DNA of 64,000 bases from Agilicoccus flavus (GTDB taxonomy: Bacteria; Actinomycetota; Actinomycetes; Actinomycetales; Dermatophilaceae), in the NCBI RefSeq assembly GCF_014857905.1, contig NZ_JACYXE010000001.1:558001-622000 (forward strand). Direction: 5' to 3'. Shown in pieces: positions 1 to 8,429 of the stretch; position 1 is the first letter of the stretch; every line of letters starts with the position of its first letter. Under the pieces are notes generated by a model. It saw only the letters and a program-made list of their open reading frames with translations, was not told the origin of the DNA and ran no database searches. Position numbers and translations under genes: made by a program.

Positions 1-248
1 ACCTCCTGCGCGAGCCGCTCGACCTGCTCGAGGTCGGCGAGGTCGACGACGTGCTCGCTGACCCTTAGGTCGGGGTGGTCGCTCCGGATCCGGGCCGCGG
101 TGGCGGCCAGCGCGCCGGAGTCGCGGTCGGCGAGCGCGAAATAGCTGCCGCGGCCGGCGAGCTCGCGGGCGAGGCAGGAGCCGATGCCGCCGGCGGCACC
201 GGTGACCAGGGCGGTTCCGGCCGCGACGTCGTAGCGGGGCAGGGTCAT
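1..248 (-). CDS. SDR-family oxidoreductase, cut by window edge
   Basis: Short-chain dehydrogenase/reductase, NAD(P)-dependent. Only the N-terminal 82 or so residues are inside the window. They carry the Rossmann glycine motif TGAAGGIG near residues 17-24 and an acidic residue (ALADRD) at the end of the second beta strand, which in SDRs often selects NAD over NADP. The ATG overlaps the stop of the flavin monooxygenase gene by 4 nt (ATGA), so the two are co-translated in one operon. In comparable operons such SDRs oxidise or reduce an alcohol/ketone that the monooxygenase then handles; that pairing is inference and the substrate is unknown. Confidence 0.85.
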   Translation of the reverse strand, partial: MTLPRYDVAAGTALVTGAAGGIGSCLARELAGRGSYFALADRDSGALAATAARIRSDHPDLRVSEHVVDLADLEQVERLAQE

Positions 249-1840
249 CGGATCGCCTCCGCGTGGTCGGGGTGGTTCGGTCGAGTGGGTCGGGTCGGGC
301 TGGTGGCGTGGGCCGGGCTGGTCCGGGCTCGCGCCGGCTCGAAGGACATGCCGGCGCGCACGCCGCGCAGGGCGAGGCCGGCCGACTCGGCGAGATAGCT
401 CTGCCGGTAGTTCCACGGGGCGCGCCCGGTGAGCTTGGGGAACCGGTCGATGGCCCGCAGGACGTAGCCCGAGCTGAACGAGATGAGCGGCCGCGGGTCG
501 CTCCGCTGCGCGTCGGGCACCGGCCGCGGGGTGGCCGAGCCGAGCCCGCGTCGGTCGAGGTCGGCGAGCAGCCGGCAGACGTGGCGGCTGACGAGGTCGG
601 AGCGCAGCGTCCACGACGCGTTCGTGTAACCGACGGTGAAGGCGAAGTTCGGGACGCCCTCGAGCATGAGCCCGCGGTAGGCGAACCGGCTGCCCACGTC
701 GACGGGCTGCCCGTCGACCTCCAGCGTCATGCCGCCGAACGCGAGCATCGTCAGGCCGGTGGCGCTGACGACGACGTCGGCCTCCAGCACCCGCCCGGAG
801 GTCAGGCGGATCCCTTCCGGCACGAACGTCTCGATCGTGTCGGTGACGACGTCGGCCGCGCCGGACGCGATCGCCTTCGTCAGGTCGCCGGAGGGGATGC
901 GGCACACGCGCTGGTCCCACGGCTTGTAGGGCGGCACGAAGTGGGCGTCGAGGGTGGCGTCGTCGAGGTCCCGCGCGAGGCCGGCGCGCAGCATCGCCGC
1001 GAACTTCTCGGGGAAGAGGCGGGCGAACCGGAAGAACGTCTCGGTGAGGACGATGTTCTTCGCGCGGACCGCGCGGTGCGCGAGCCGCGGCGGCAGGAGG
1101 GCGCGGATGCGGTCGGCCGCGGGGTCGCTGTTGGGCAGCGTCGACATGTACGTGGGCGTGCGCTGCAGCATCGTCACGTGCCCGGCCGTGCGCGCCATCG
1201 CGGGCACGACGGTCGCGGCGGTCGCGCCGCTGCCGATGACGACGACGCGCGTGCCGGTGGCGTCGAGGTCGTCGGGCCAGTGCTGCGGGTGGACGAACGT
1301 GCCGCGGTAGTCCGACAGGCCCGGGAAGTCGGGGCGGTGGCCGTTCTCGTAGTCGTAGTAGCCGGCGCACGAGAAGAGGAAGCGGCACCGGTAGGTGCGG
1401 GGCTCGCCGCCCGGGCCGGTGGCCTGCACGGTCCAGCGCTGGTCGGCGGAGCTCCAGGAGGCGGCCCCGACGCGGACGCCGAAGCGGATGTGCGGCTCGA
1501 TGCCGGCGTCGCGGGCGGTGCGTTCGACGTACGCCTTGATGCTCGCGCCGTCGGCGAGCACGTCCGTGCCGGTCCACGGCGCGAACGGGTAGGAGAACGT
1601 GAAGATGTCGGAGTCGCTGCGGATGCCCGGGTAGCGGAACAGGTCCCACGTGCCGCCCATCGCCTCGCGCGCCTCGAGCACGAGGTAGCTCGTGCCCGGC
1701 CGGCGCTCGCCGAGCCGGTAGGCCGCGTCGATGCCGGACATGCCGGCGCCGATGACGAGGACGTCGACCTCCTCGACCTCCTCGCCGCCGGGGGTCGCCT
1801 GCGGGTCGTGCGTCGTCGTGTCCGTCACCGTGTCCGTCAT
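245..1840 (-). CDS. Baeyer-Villiger-type flavin-containing monooxygenase (EthA-like)
   Basis: FAD- and NADPH-dependent monooxygenase of 531 aa, a normal length for the EthA-like class of Baeyer-Villiger enzymes that convert ketones to esters. FAD-binding GAGMSG lies at residues 31-36, followed by the GTWDLFRYPG segment typical of the class. The fingerprint F-x-G-x3-H-x3-W is present at 178-188 as YRGTFVHPQHW, with Tyr in place of the first Phe. The NADPH-binding GSGATA is at 203-208. It is the first gene of an operon with the overlapping SDR and is divergent from an AraC regulator 110 nt away, its probable activator. Substrate cannot be read from sequence; steroid, alkyl ketone and cyclic ketone are all possible. 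Confidence 0.88.
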   Translation of the reverse strand: MTDTVTDTTTHDPQATPGGEEVEEVDVLVIGAGMSGIDAAYRLGERRPGTSYLVLEAREAMGGTWDLFRYPGIRSDSDIFTFSYPFAPWTGTDVLADGASIKAYVERTARDAGIEPHIRFGVRVGAASWSSADQRWTVQATGPGGEPRTYRCRFLFSCAGYYDYENGHRPDFPGLSDYRGTFVHPQHWPDDLDATGTRVVVIGSGATAATVVPAMARTAGHVTMLQRTPTYMSTLPNSDPAADRIRALLPPRLAHRAVRAKNIVLTETFFRFARLFPEKFAAMLRAGLARDLDDATLDAHFVPPYKPWDQRVCRIPSGDLTKAIASGAADVVTDTIETFVPEGIRLTSGRVLEADVVVSATGLTMLAFGGMTLEVDGQPVDVGSRFAYRGLMLEGVPNFAFTVGYTNASWTLRSDLVSRHVCRLLADLDRRGLGSATPRPVPDAQRSDPRPLISFSSGYVLRAIDRFPKLTGRAPWNYRQSYLAESAGLALRGVRAGMSFEPARARTSPAHATSPTRPTRPNHPDHAEAIR

Positions 1841-1950
1841 CGCGTCTCCGTGTCGTCTCGTCGTGTGCCGTCGTGCCTCTGGAACCAGTTCACCGGACCG
1901 ACCGCCCCGAATTATTGACTCGACGCGACACGAACTTGTCTCATGGCGAC

Positions 1951-2952
1951 ATGAGCGTCCTCATCCGCGCCGCCGCGCTCAGTGGGTTCGACACCCTCGT
2001 CGCCGAGCTGGGCGGCGACCCGTCGGACATGCTGAGCCGGTCCGGGCTCGATCCCCGGGCCCTGTACGAGCGCGACGCGCTCGTCCCCGTCGACGCCGTG
2101 GGGGCGTGTCTCGAGCTGGCGGCCCGCGAGCTCGGCCGCCCCGACCTCGGGCTCCTCCTGGCCGGGCGCCAGGACGTGGGAATCCTCGGGCCCCTCTCGA
2201 TCGGTCTCGAGAGCGCCCCCACCGTGGGCGCGGCCCTCGCCTGCGCGGAGCGCTTCCTCTTCATCCACTCCCCGACGGTGTCGCTGCGGACGGCGCCGGA
2301 CCCGCGGAACGAGGCGGGGACGGTCGCCGTCCGGTACGCCCCCGCGGGGCCGCCGGTCGGGGTGGACCTGGGACTCGGCCTCGCCCACCGGGTCCTCGTC
2401 GCCGTGACCGGCCGAGACGACTACGGGCTGAGGTCGGTGCACCTGCCGGACGCACCTGCGGCCGACGAGGCGGCCTACCTCGCCTTCTTCGGCGCCCCGG
2501 TCCGCTTCCGCACCCGCGAGGCGCTGCTGCGGGTGCCGGCGGGTTTGCTGGATTCGCCGAACGGCGGCAGCGACGCGCTCGTGCACCGTATGGCGCTGGA
2601 GTACCTGGAGAGCCACCGCCGCGAGAGCGCCGCGACGCTCGCGGGCCGGGTGAGCCGGGTCGTCGCCGACTCCCTCGGGGCGACGGCGCCGCTCATCGGC
2701 CTCGTCGCGCGGGCCTTCCGCATGCACCCCCGCACGCTGCAGCGATGGCTCGCCGCCGAGGGGACGACCTACGAGCGGATCGTCGACGAGGCACGCCGCG
2801 ACGCCGCGCGCCGGCTCATCACGACCACCGACCTGCCGTTCACCCAGATCACCTCGATGGTCGGCCTCTCCGAACAGGCGGCTCTGACCCGCGCCTGCCG
2901 GCGCTGGTTCGACGCCTCACCCCGGGAGTTGCGGGCGGCCGGCCGGCCGTGA
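1951..2952 (+). CDS. AraC-family transcriptional regulator
   Basis: DNA-binding regulator of about 333 aa: an N-terminal ligand-binding region of the arabinose-binding-like type seen in OruR/ArgR-like AraC proteins, then a C-terminal double helix-turn-helix (RMHPRTLQRWL ... FTQITSMVGLSEQAALTRACRRWF). I chose the ATG at 1951; upstream in-frame codons from 1873 are possible but carry no family-like sequence. It is divergent from the monooxygenase-SDR operon, the arrangement usual for AraC activators of ketone or alkane monooxygenases, so it probably controls that operon. A TTGACT hexamer at 1915-1920 may be part of its own promoter (weak). Confidence 0.85.
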   Translation: MSVLIRAAALSGFDTLVAELGGDPSDMLSRSGLDPRALYERDALVPVDAVGACLELAARELGRPDLGLLLAGRQDVGILGPLSIGLESAPTVGAALACAERFLFIHSPTVSLRTAPDPRNEAGTVAVRYAPAGPPVGVDLGLGLAHRVLVAVTGRDDYGLRSVHLPDAPAADEAAYLAFFGAPVRFRTREALLRVPAGLLDSPNGGSDALVHRMALEYLESHRRESAATLAGRVSRVVADSLGATAPLIGLVARAFRMHPRTLQRWLAAEGTTYERIVDEARRDAARRLITTTDLPFTQITSMVGLSEQAALTRACRRWFDASPRELRAAGRP

Positions 2953-3038
2953 GCCGTCGGTCCGATCGGGTGGACCGCCGCTCGCCCCGAGCGTCGCCCG
3001 TGCGGGACTGCGGCCCGAACTGTTCCTGACCAGTGCAG

Positions 3039-3089
3039 CGGGTCGAGTTCGACCCGGATCACCATCCCCCGCCTGAGCTCAATCGTCAC
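3039..3089 (-). pseudogene. N-terminal remnant of a MazF/PemK-like toxin gene
   Basis: Directly after the RHH antitoxin, overlapping its 3' end by 11 nt, a GTG-initiated frame reads VTIELRRGMVIRVELDP. The RRG-x3-RVELDP pattern is the first strand of MazF/PemK endoribonuclease toxins. After this point the frame continues as non-family, arginine/alanine-rich sequence, so about 90 residues of toxin core are missing. The antitoxin-then-toxin order with overlapping ends matches mazEF-type modules. Only about 17 residues support the call, so it remains tentative. Confidence 0.4.
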
Positions 3090-3312
3090 GGTCGGCGGCG
3101 ATGTCCCACTGATGGAACTCGTCCCGATAGGCCTGATCAGCACCGCGAACGGCGCGGCCGAAGCTGTCCATCCGTCGGCGTCGCTCATCGCCGTCCAGCA
3201 GGGCTTCGATGAGGGCGGCGGCAGTGACGCCGCGCTCTCTGGCGCTGTGATCGACGCGGTCCCGCAACGCGACCGGCACCGTGATCGTCGAGGTCCGTCG
3301 GACGCAGGTCAT
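3079..3312 (-). CDS. Ribbon-helix-helix antitoxin-like protein
   Basis: Small protein of 77 aa. The N-terminus (RRTSTITVPVALRDRVDHSARERGVTAAALIEALL) has the pattern of a MetJ/Arc ribbon-helix-helix DNA-binding domain: a short strand of alternating residues (TSTITVP) then two helices. The C-terminal 35 residues are charged, as expected for the toxin-neutralising tail of a MazE- or VapB-like antitoxin. I chose the ATG at 3312 because the domain starts directly there. The partner toxin following it is reduced to a stub, so this gene appears orphaned. Confidence 0.6.
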   Translation of the reverse strand: MTCVRRTSTITVPVALRDRVDHSARERGVTAAALIEALLDGDERRRRMDSFGRAVRGADQAYRDEFHQWDIAADRDD

Positions 3313-3422
3313 ACGCCAAGGTAGGCGAGTCGGTCGCGAACAGCCCGTGGAGGCAGACACGCCGTCGCGCGAGGACGCCGCGAAGGTCGCGGCGCCGGGT
3401 CGGGTGACGGAGGATCGCTCTC

Positions 3423-3753
3423 ATGAGTCTGTCCGCACGACGGCTGCAGCGGACCGCCCGGGACACGGCCCGAGGCCTCGACAACGTGACGAACGGGCGG
3501 CCCTTCACCGAGCACCTCGACGTGTTCAAGGTCGGGGCGAAGGTGTTTCTCATCGTCACCGACGACCCCGCCGAGCCCATCATCACAGTCAAGGCCGACC
3601 CCGACCGGGGCGACGACCTCCGCTGCCGACACCCCACGATCGTCCCGGGCCGCTACCTCGACAAGACCCTGGATCAGCATCGGCCCAGGACCAGGCATCA
3701 CGGAACGCCTCGTCCGAGAGCTCGTGCAGGATTCCTACGACCTCGCGCGCTGA
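3423..3753 (+). pseudogene. MmcQ/YjbR-family protein gene with a frameshift
   Basis: The first about 82 codons encode a YjbR-family fold (NGRPFTEHLDVFKVG, ITVKADPDRGDDLRCRHP, VPGRYLDKT), a small double-wing DNA-binding-like domain of unknown role. At about 3669 the frame slips: the expected C-terminus continues in the next frame as WISIGPGPGITE ... ELVQDSYDLAR and stops at 3751-3753. Removing one base restores an approximately 109-aa product of normal family length. This is an insertion-type lesion, unlike the single-base losses seen elsewhere in the window. It could be genuine decay or sequence error. Confidence 0.7.
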
Positions 3754-3881
3754 GCGCGGCGAGGACGCCCGACCCATGACGAAACCCGGAGAGGGTGAGA
3801 CGTGCGAAACGGGTGCGCGTCGACCCGCACTCGACCGCGGCCGGGCACGGACAGCGCCGGCGCGCGCCGAGGCCCCGCCGC

Positions 3882-5245
3882 TCAGAACGACGTGACGCGC
3901 GGGGTGTTGCCGATCGGGGAGCCGTCGGATCGGGTCCATCGAACTCCGTCGGGGGTGACTTTGCCTCTGTGTCGTTGTCGGTGGACTTCGGTGTGGTGGT
4001 GACGACAGAGCAAGGCCAGATTCGTCATAGCCGTTCGCCCGCCGATCCCTCTGTCGCGCTCACTGCGGCTCGCAAGCTCGCCTCCGTTCGCCGCTCCCAG
4101 GGCCCAATAGATCAAGTGGTGCCCGTCGCATCAGGCCGGCGGGATCGTGCATCCCGGGAAGGTGCAGCGGCCGTCGCGCTGCTGCAGCGCGAGGCGCTGA
4201 GCGGGGGTGATGAGGCGCTTCGCGTGGCCGAGGTCGAGGAGTTCGCTCTTGGTGCCGAGGACGGCGGGGATGATCTGGGCGTCGCAGCCGAGGATCCGCG
4301 CCTCGCTCGGCGACAGCGCCTGCGAAAACCCGGTGGTCGCCCAGCCCTGATCGGCCGCGGCCTCCTCGAGGCCGGACATGAGGGTCTCGAGCGGGATCGT
4401 CACGACGACCTTCGCCTTCGTCCCCGACCCGGGGACGCTGCGGTCGGCTTCGGTGGCCGCGGCGACCATGTCGAGCAGCGCATCCGCGCGGCGGGCGCCG
4501 GCCGAGCGGGGGTCGAGGTTGCCGTGTTCGTCGGTGATCGGCGCGGACAGGGCGTTGATCGCCGCCGTGAAGACGGCTTCCGAGGCCGGGTCGAGTCGCA
4601 ACGTCGCGACCAGCATCCCGTTCCGGTCCCGATGAAAGCCGGTGAGTTCGCGCCGGTCCCGGAGGCGCTCGTGCTGGTCCGCCAGCCGGCCGGGGATCCC
4701 GTACTGACCGATCAGGAGGTCCACGATCGCCGCGAAATCCTTGACGGGCGCACCCTCGGCCGCATGGTCGATGAGGATCGCCAGCAGCGCGTCCCAGTTC
4801 GGGTACTCGATGCCCCGCTTCAACCGCCGGAACGACTTCGCCACCACCCCCGGCCAGGTCGATCCCGACCCGCCCCTCGGTTACGGCCGTGCGCAGGGCG
4901 GCCACGTCGTAACCGACGCACGTCTGAGCGACCTCGTGCAGGTTCCGCGCCTGGGCCTTCGCCACCGGCACCCCCGCGTCCCGGCAGGACTGCTCCACCT
5001 ACGCCCGCGTCCTGGGGTGATCGGACTCCGCGATCACCCCTCGCGCCGACGCCTCCAACACGATCGCCGCCTGCGCGGCGGACGCCGCCGCGACCAACTC
5101 CGCCGTCAACGCGGCCAAGCCCGCCGACTCCGCATTCGCCACCGCGGACAAACCCCGCGGGAAAAGCCAGAATGGCGTCGATCTGTGCCCGCAACCCATC
5201 GCCGGCCGGCACGGCCGGCGACTCGGGAAGGGTGGTCGACGTCAT
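3882..5245 (-). pseudogene. DUF222-HNH endonuclease-like gene (13E12-type), copy 1, decayed
   Basis: Actinobacterial DUF222 protein with a C-terminal HNH nuclease motif, of uncertain function and often in multiple genomic copies. Starting at ATG 5245 I see four lesions relative to an intact frame: an extra A near 5165 (AAAA where copy 2 has AAA); a TAG near 5000 where copy 2 has Trp (DHPRTRA*); an extra G in a G5 tract near 4855; and TGA at the Trp of the HNH segment (CTIPPA*CDGHH) near 4133. The HNH core is otherwise readable (CTFPGC ... CDGHH ... LCRHHH). The last two lesions are shared with copy 2 at 48.8-50.2 kb, so the common ancestor was probably already broken. Confidence 0.85.
4003..4151 (-). 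repeat. 149-bp block identical to 48929-49077
   Basis: By direct reading, these 149 bases match 48929-49077 with no difference, whereas flanking parts of the two DUF222-HNH copies differ every few tens of bases. The block covers the HNH core, the in-frame TGA and an apparent insert in the core. It suggests recent gene conversion or a conserved mobile segment. Confidence 0.8.
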
Positions 5246-5380
5246 GCCCCATTCTATCGAACACGCATCCGATAACCGGGTTGTCCACAGGCGAGCGACC
5301 TACTGCCGCAACGGTATCCGAGGCCTCTTGGTCGGCCCGAAAAGCGTTGCGACGCAGGCCCTCTCGCTACCCCCTTTACC

Positions 5381-5396
5381 TGTGATCTAGGTCACA
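5381..5396. promoter_or_regulatory. CRP/GlxR-type site upstream of DUF222-HNH copy 1
   Basis: TGTGATCTAGGTCACA is a perfect TGTGA-N6-TCACA dyad, the consensus for CRP/GlxR-family regulators. It lies 136 nt before the ATG at 5245. An equivalent site sits at exactly the same distance before copy 2. It is also 140 nt upstream of the divergent GNAT-NUDIX gene, which it could serve instead. Confidence 0.65.
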
Positions 5397-5536
5397 TTTG
5401 AATGCGTGTCGCGCGCGAGATCACCGGCTGACTCGGTCCTGCGGCCGCACCCGTGCATCTCCTGCCCACGCACGATCCGCCGACCTGACCTCGCCGTGAG
5501 CCCGCAGCGCTCAACCCCGAGAACGCTCGTAGGCTC

Positions 5537-6694
5537 GTGAAGGTGACCGTAAGAGTCAGCTCCGTGCGGATCGCGCAGGAGGAGGACGTGCCCCTGCTCG
5601 AGGAGATCGAGGCGGCGGGGGACCGGCAGTTCGCCCCGCTGTTCGACACCTCGGCGTTCGCGACGACGAGCGGCGCCCACCGGGTCGCGCACGGCACGGT
5701 CCTCGTCATCGGCTCCCCCGCGCAGGGGTTCGCGCACGTCGTCGAGCTCGAGGACGGCAGCCCGCACCTGGAGCAGATCGTCGTGCACCCGCGGGCCCAG
5801 CGCCGCGGGCTCGGGCGCGCGCTCCTGCGGGCGGCGTACGGGATCGTCCGCGACCACGGCACCGACCGGCTCACGTCGACGACGTACGCGGACGTGCCGT
5901 GGAACGCCCCCTGGTACGCCGGCAGCGGCTTCACCGTCGTGCCGCGCCCGCGCGGGGCGCTCGCGCGGGTCGTCGCCGACGAACGCGCGGCCGGGCTCGA
6001 CCGCGTCGCGTCACGCGTGGCGATGAGCCGAACCGTGCGCGACGAGCCGGTCCCGATCCCCGCGGTCAGCGTCCTGCCGCTACGCGACGGCCCGTGTGGG
6101 CTGGAGGTCTTCGTGCAGCACCGGGTCGCGACGATGGACTTCGTCCCGGGAGCGGTCGTCTTCCCGGGCGGACGCATCGACGCCGGCGACGCCGCCGCCG
6201 GGGCCGCGATCGACCTGCCGACCACCCTCGTCGCCGAGCACGCGCGCGCCTGGCGGCACACCGCCTCCTCCGTCCTCGGCGACGAGGAGACCGCGGCGCG
6301 GACGGTGCTCGCCTGCGCCGTGCGTGAGGTCGCCGAGGAGACGAGCGCCGCGATCGACCCGGCGCGCCTCCTCCCGTGGGACGACTGGGAGACGCCGATC
6401 GGGGTGCCGAAGCGGTTCGACGTCCGTTTCCTCGTGCTGCCGGTGACCTCCACCGCGGAGGCGGCCGCCTTCCAGCACGTGACGACCGAGGCCCACCGGT
6501 CGGAATGGCTACTCGCCGCCGACGTCGACCGCGCCGCGCAGGACGGGTCGCTGCTGCTCGTGACGCCGACCCGCATCCTCGTCGAGGAGCTCGTGCAGCT
6601 CGGCTCGCTCGCGGCCGTGGTGGCCCTGCGGCCGCCGATCCGGCGCGTCCGCGACGACCTGTGCGCGACCCCGACCCGGCGAGGCCGCCTGTGA
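5537..6694 (+). CDS. GNAT acetyltransferase - NUDIX hydrolase fusion protein
   Basis: A 385-aa two-domain protein. Residues about 5-140 form a GNAT N-acetyltransferase with the acetyl-CoA motif A (QIVVHPRAQRRGLGRALL) and a typical C-terminal SGF strand. Residues about 165-375 form a NUDIX hydrolase whose Nudix box is split: GAVVFPGGRIDAGD and TVLACAVREVAEET are separated by about 40 residues, as in NUDT19/NUDT8-like CoA-diphosphatase relatives. A GTG start at 5537 is used. The substrate pair is unknown; a link between acyl-CoA use and CoA or nucleotide clean-up is a guess. No obvious operon partner. Confidence 0.82.
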   Translation: MKVTVRVSSVRIAQEEDVPLLEEIEAAGDRQFAPLFDTSAFATTSGAHRVAHGTVLVIGSPAQGFAHVVELEDGSPHLEQIVVHPRAQRRGLGRALLRAAYGIVRDHGTDRLTSTTYADVPWNAPWYAGSGFTVVPRPRGALARVVADERAAGLDRVASRVAMSRTVRDEPVPIPAVSVLPLRDGPCGLEVFVQHRVATMDFVPGAVVFPGGRIDAGDAAAGAAIDLPTTLVAEHARAWRHTASSVLGDEETAARTVLACAVREVAEETSAAIDPARLLPWDDWETPIGVPKRFDVRFLVLPVTSTAEAAAFQHVTTEAHRSEWLLAADVDRAAQDGSLLLVTPTRILVEELVQLGSLAAVVALRPPIRRVRDDLCATPTRRGRL

Positions 6695-6746
6695 CGTGTC
6701 GTCATCTCGCCATCGACCGCGGCGAGGCGGATCGCACGCAGCGTGC

Positions 6747-8005
6747 CTACCAGCGCAGCGTGTTCGGCTCGAAGTCGGGCTCGATCGTGCGCATGTAGGC
6801 GGTGTCGGCGCGATCGCGCACGCCGCACGCCAGGTACTGCTCGTGGAGCAGCCCGACGGCGTCCTCGTCGAGCTCGACGCCCAGCCCGGGCCCGGTCGGC
6901 ACGGTGACGGCGCCGCCGCTGAAGTCGAGCACCCCGGGCCGCACGATGTCCTGGGTCTTCCACGGGTAATGGGTGTCGCACGCGTAGGTGAGCTGCTCGG
7001 TCGCGGCGGCGAGGTGCACCATCGCGGCGAGGCTGACGCCGAGGTGGGAGTTGGAGTGCATCGACAGGCCGAGGCCGAACGTCGAGGCGATCCCGCCGAG
7101 GAGCTGGCTGCGCCGCAGCCCCCCCACAGGTGGTGGTCGGAGAGCACGACCTGCACGGCGTCGGCGAGCACCGCGGGCCGCACGTGCTCGAAGGCGATGA
7201 CGCACATGTTCGTCGCGAGCGGGATATCGGTGCCCGCGGCGACCTGGGCCATCGCCTCGATGCCGACGGTCGGGTCCTCGAGGTACTCGATGACGCCGTC
7301 GAGGGCGCCCGCCACCCGCAGCGACGTCTCGACGCCCCAGGCCCCGTTGGGGTCGATCCGCAGCTTGTGGCCGGGGAACGCCTCGGCGAGCGCGCGGATC
7401 GCCTCGATCTCGGCGTCGGGCTCGAAGACCCCGGCCTTGAGCTTGATCGCCTCGAAGCCGTACTCCTGCACCATGCGCCGCGCCTGGGCCACGATCTGCT
7501 CGGGGGTGAGGGCCTCGCCCCAGTCATCCTCGGGCAGCCCGGGATGACCGGCCCACTTGTAGAACAGGTAGGCGCTGAAGGGCACGACGTCACGGACGGC
7601 CCCGCCGAGCAGGGAGCTGACCGGCACGCCCGCCTGAGCGGCCTGGATGTCGAGGGAGGCGACCTTGAAGGGCGAGAAGACGAGGTCCGTGGCCGCCGAC
7701 AGGTCGAGCATGTCGCCGAAGCTCGCGCCCGCGCCCCCCGCCCCGGTGAGCGTCGCGTCGACGACCCGCCGCATCCCGTGCAGGTCGCGGACGTCGTGGC
7801 CGGCCAGGGCCGACGCGCACGCGGCGAGCCGCTCGAGGTGCGCCGTGTCGCCGTACGTCTCGCCGAGCCCCACGCTGCCGTCGTCGGTGCGCACGCGCAC
7901 GAGCGCCCGAAGCGCCCACGGCTGGTGCACCCCGACAACGTTGAGCAGCGGCGGGTCGGCGAGGGCGAGCGGCGTGACCTCGACCGCCGCGATGCGCGAG
8001 GCCAT
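6747..8005 (-). pseudogene. gudD: Glucarate dehydratase-like enolase-superfamily gene, frameshifted (gudD1)
   Basis: Enolase-superfamily acid-sugar dehydratase. Visible active-site elements: KLK (base lysines) in AIKLKAG, metal-binding DPNGAW and LEDPT, and the His-Asn pair in LSMHSNSHLG, all as in glucarate dehydratase. It would convert D-glucarate (or galactarate/idarate) to 5-keto-4-deoxyglucarate. The frame breaks in a run of seven C at about 7119-7125 (HHLWGG, then LRRSQLL in the next frame). One extra base restores a 419-aa protein of normal length. It is last in the tctCBA-usp operon and its ATG overlaps the usp stop. Either sequence error or a fresh pseudogene. Confidence 0.82.
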
Positions 8006-8397
8006 CAGCGCGGGGCCTTGACCGCCAGGACGGGCACCTCGGCGGAGAGCAGGATCTTCTGGGCGTCGGAGCCCATGAGCAGCTTGCCGACGGGTGAGCG
8101 GTGCCGCAGGCCGATGACGACGAGGTCGGCACCGGTCTCCTGCACGAGGGAGTGCAGGGTGTCGGCGAGGTCCTCGTGGAGGGCGTGGTCGACGCGGGCG
8201 GTCACGCCGCGGGCGCTCGCCCGCTCGACGAGGGCGGTGCTCGCGTCGTCGCCGACGAGGTCGGCGTCGACGGTGGCCCCGCGCCGCGGGGAGTTGACGA
8301 CGACGAGGTCGGTGTCGCGCAGCGCGGCCTCGGCGATCGCGGCGTCGAGGGCGGCCTCGCCCTGGGGGGTGGGCAGGTATCCGACGAGGATGGTCAC
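8005..8397 (-). CDS. Universal stress protein, UspA family
   Basis: A 130-aa single-domain Usp. It begins MTILVGY, the first Rossmann-like strand, and ends with the nucleotide-binding GLRHRSPVGKLLMGS and the final strand VPVLAVKAP, matching the ATP-binding Usp motif G-x2-G-x9-GS. It sits between the transporter gene tctA (33 nt away) and gudD1 (overlapping stop/start), so it is probably co-expressed with acid-sugar uptake. A Usp gene next to a TTT-type transporter is common in actinobacteria. Its specific role here is not known. Confidence 0.9.
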   Translation of the reverse strand: MTILVGYLPTPQGEAALDAAIAEAALRDTDLVVVNSPRRGATVDADLVGDDASTALVERASARGVTARVDHALHEDLADTLHSLVQETGADLVVIGLRHRSPVGKLLMGSDAQKILLSAEVPVLAVKAPR

Positions 8398-8429
8398 GGG
8401 GGCCTTCTTCTACGAGATGGTGGGTCGGA

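Noticed and set aside
263-1918. Long plus-strand frame antisense to the monooxygenase
   Set aside because: Arg/Gly/Ala-rich shadow with no family features; the opposite strand has a complete monooxygenase.
4131-4136. TGA read as tryptophan, since three TGA codons occur at expected Trp positions
   Set aside because: TGA is used as the stop in many ATGA/GTGA overlaps of intact genes here, so global recoding is excluded; local mutation is simpler.
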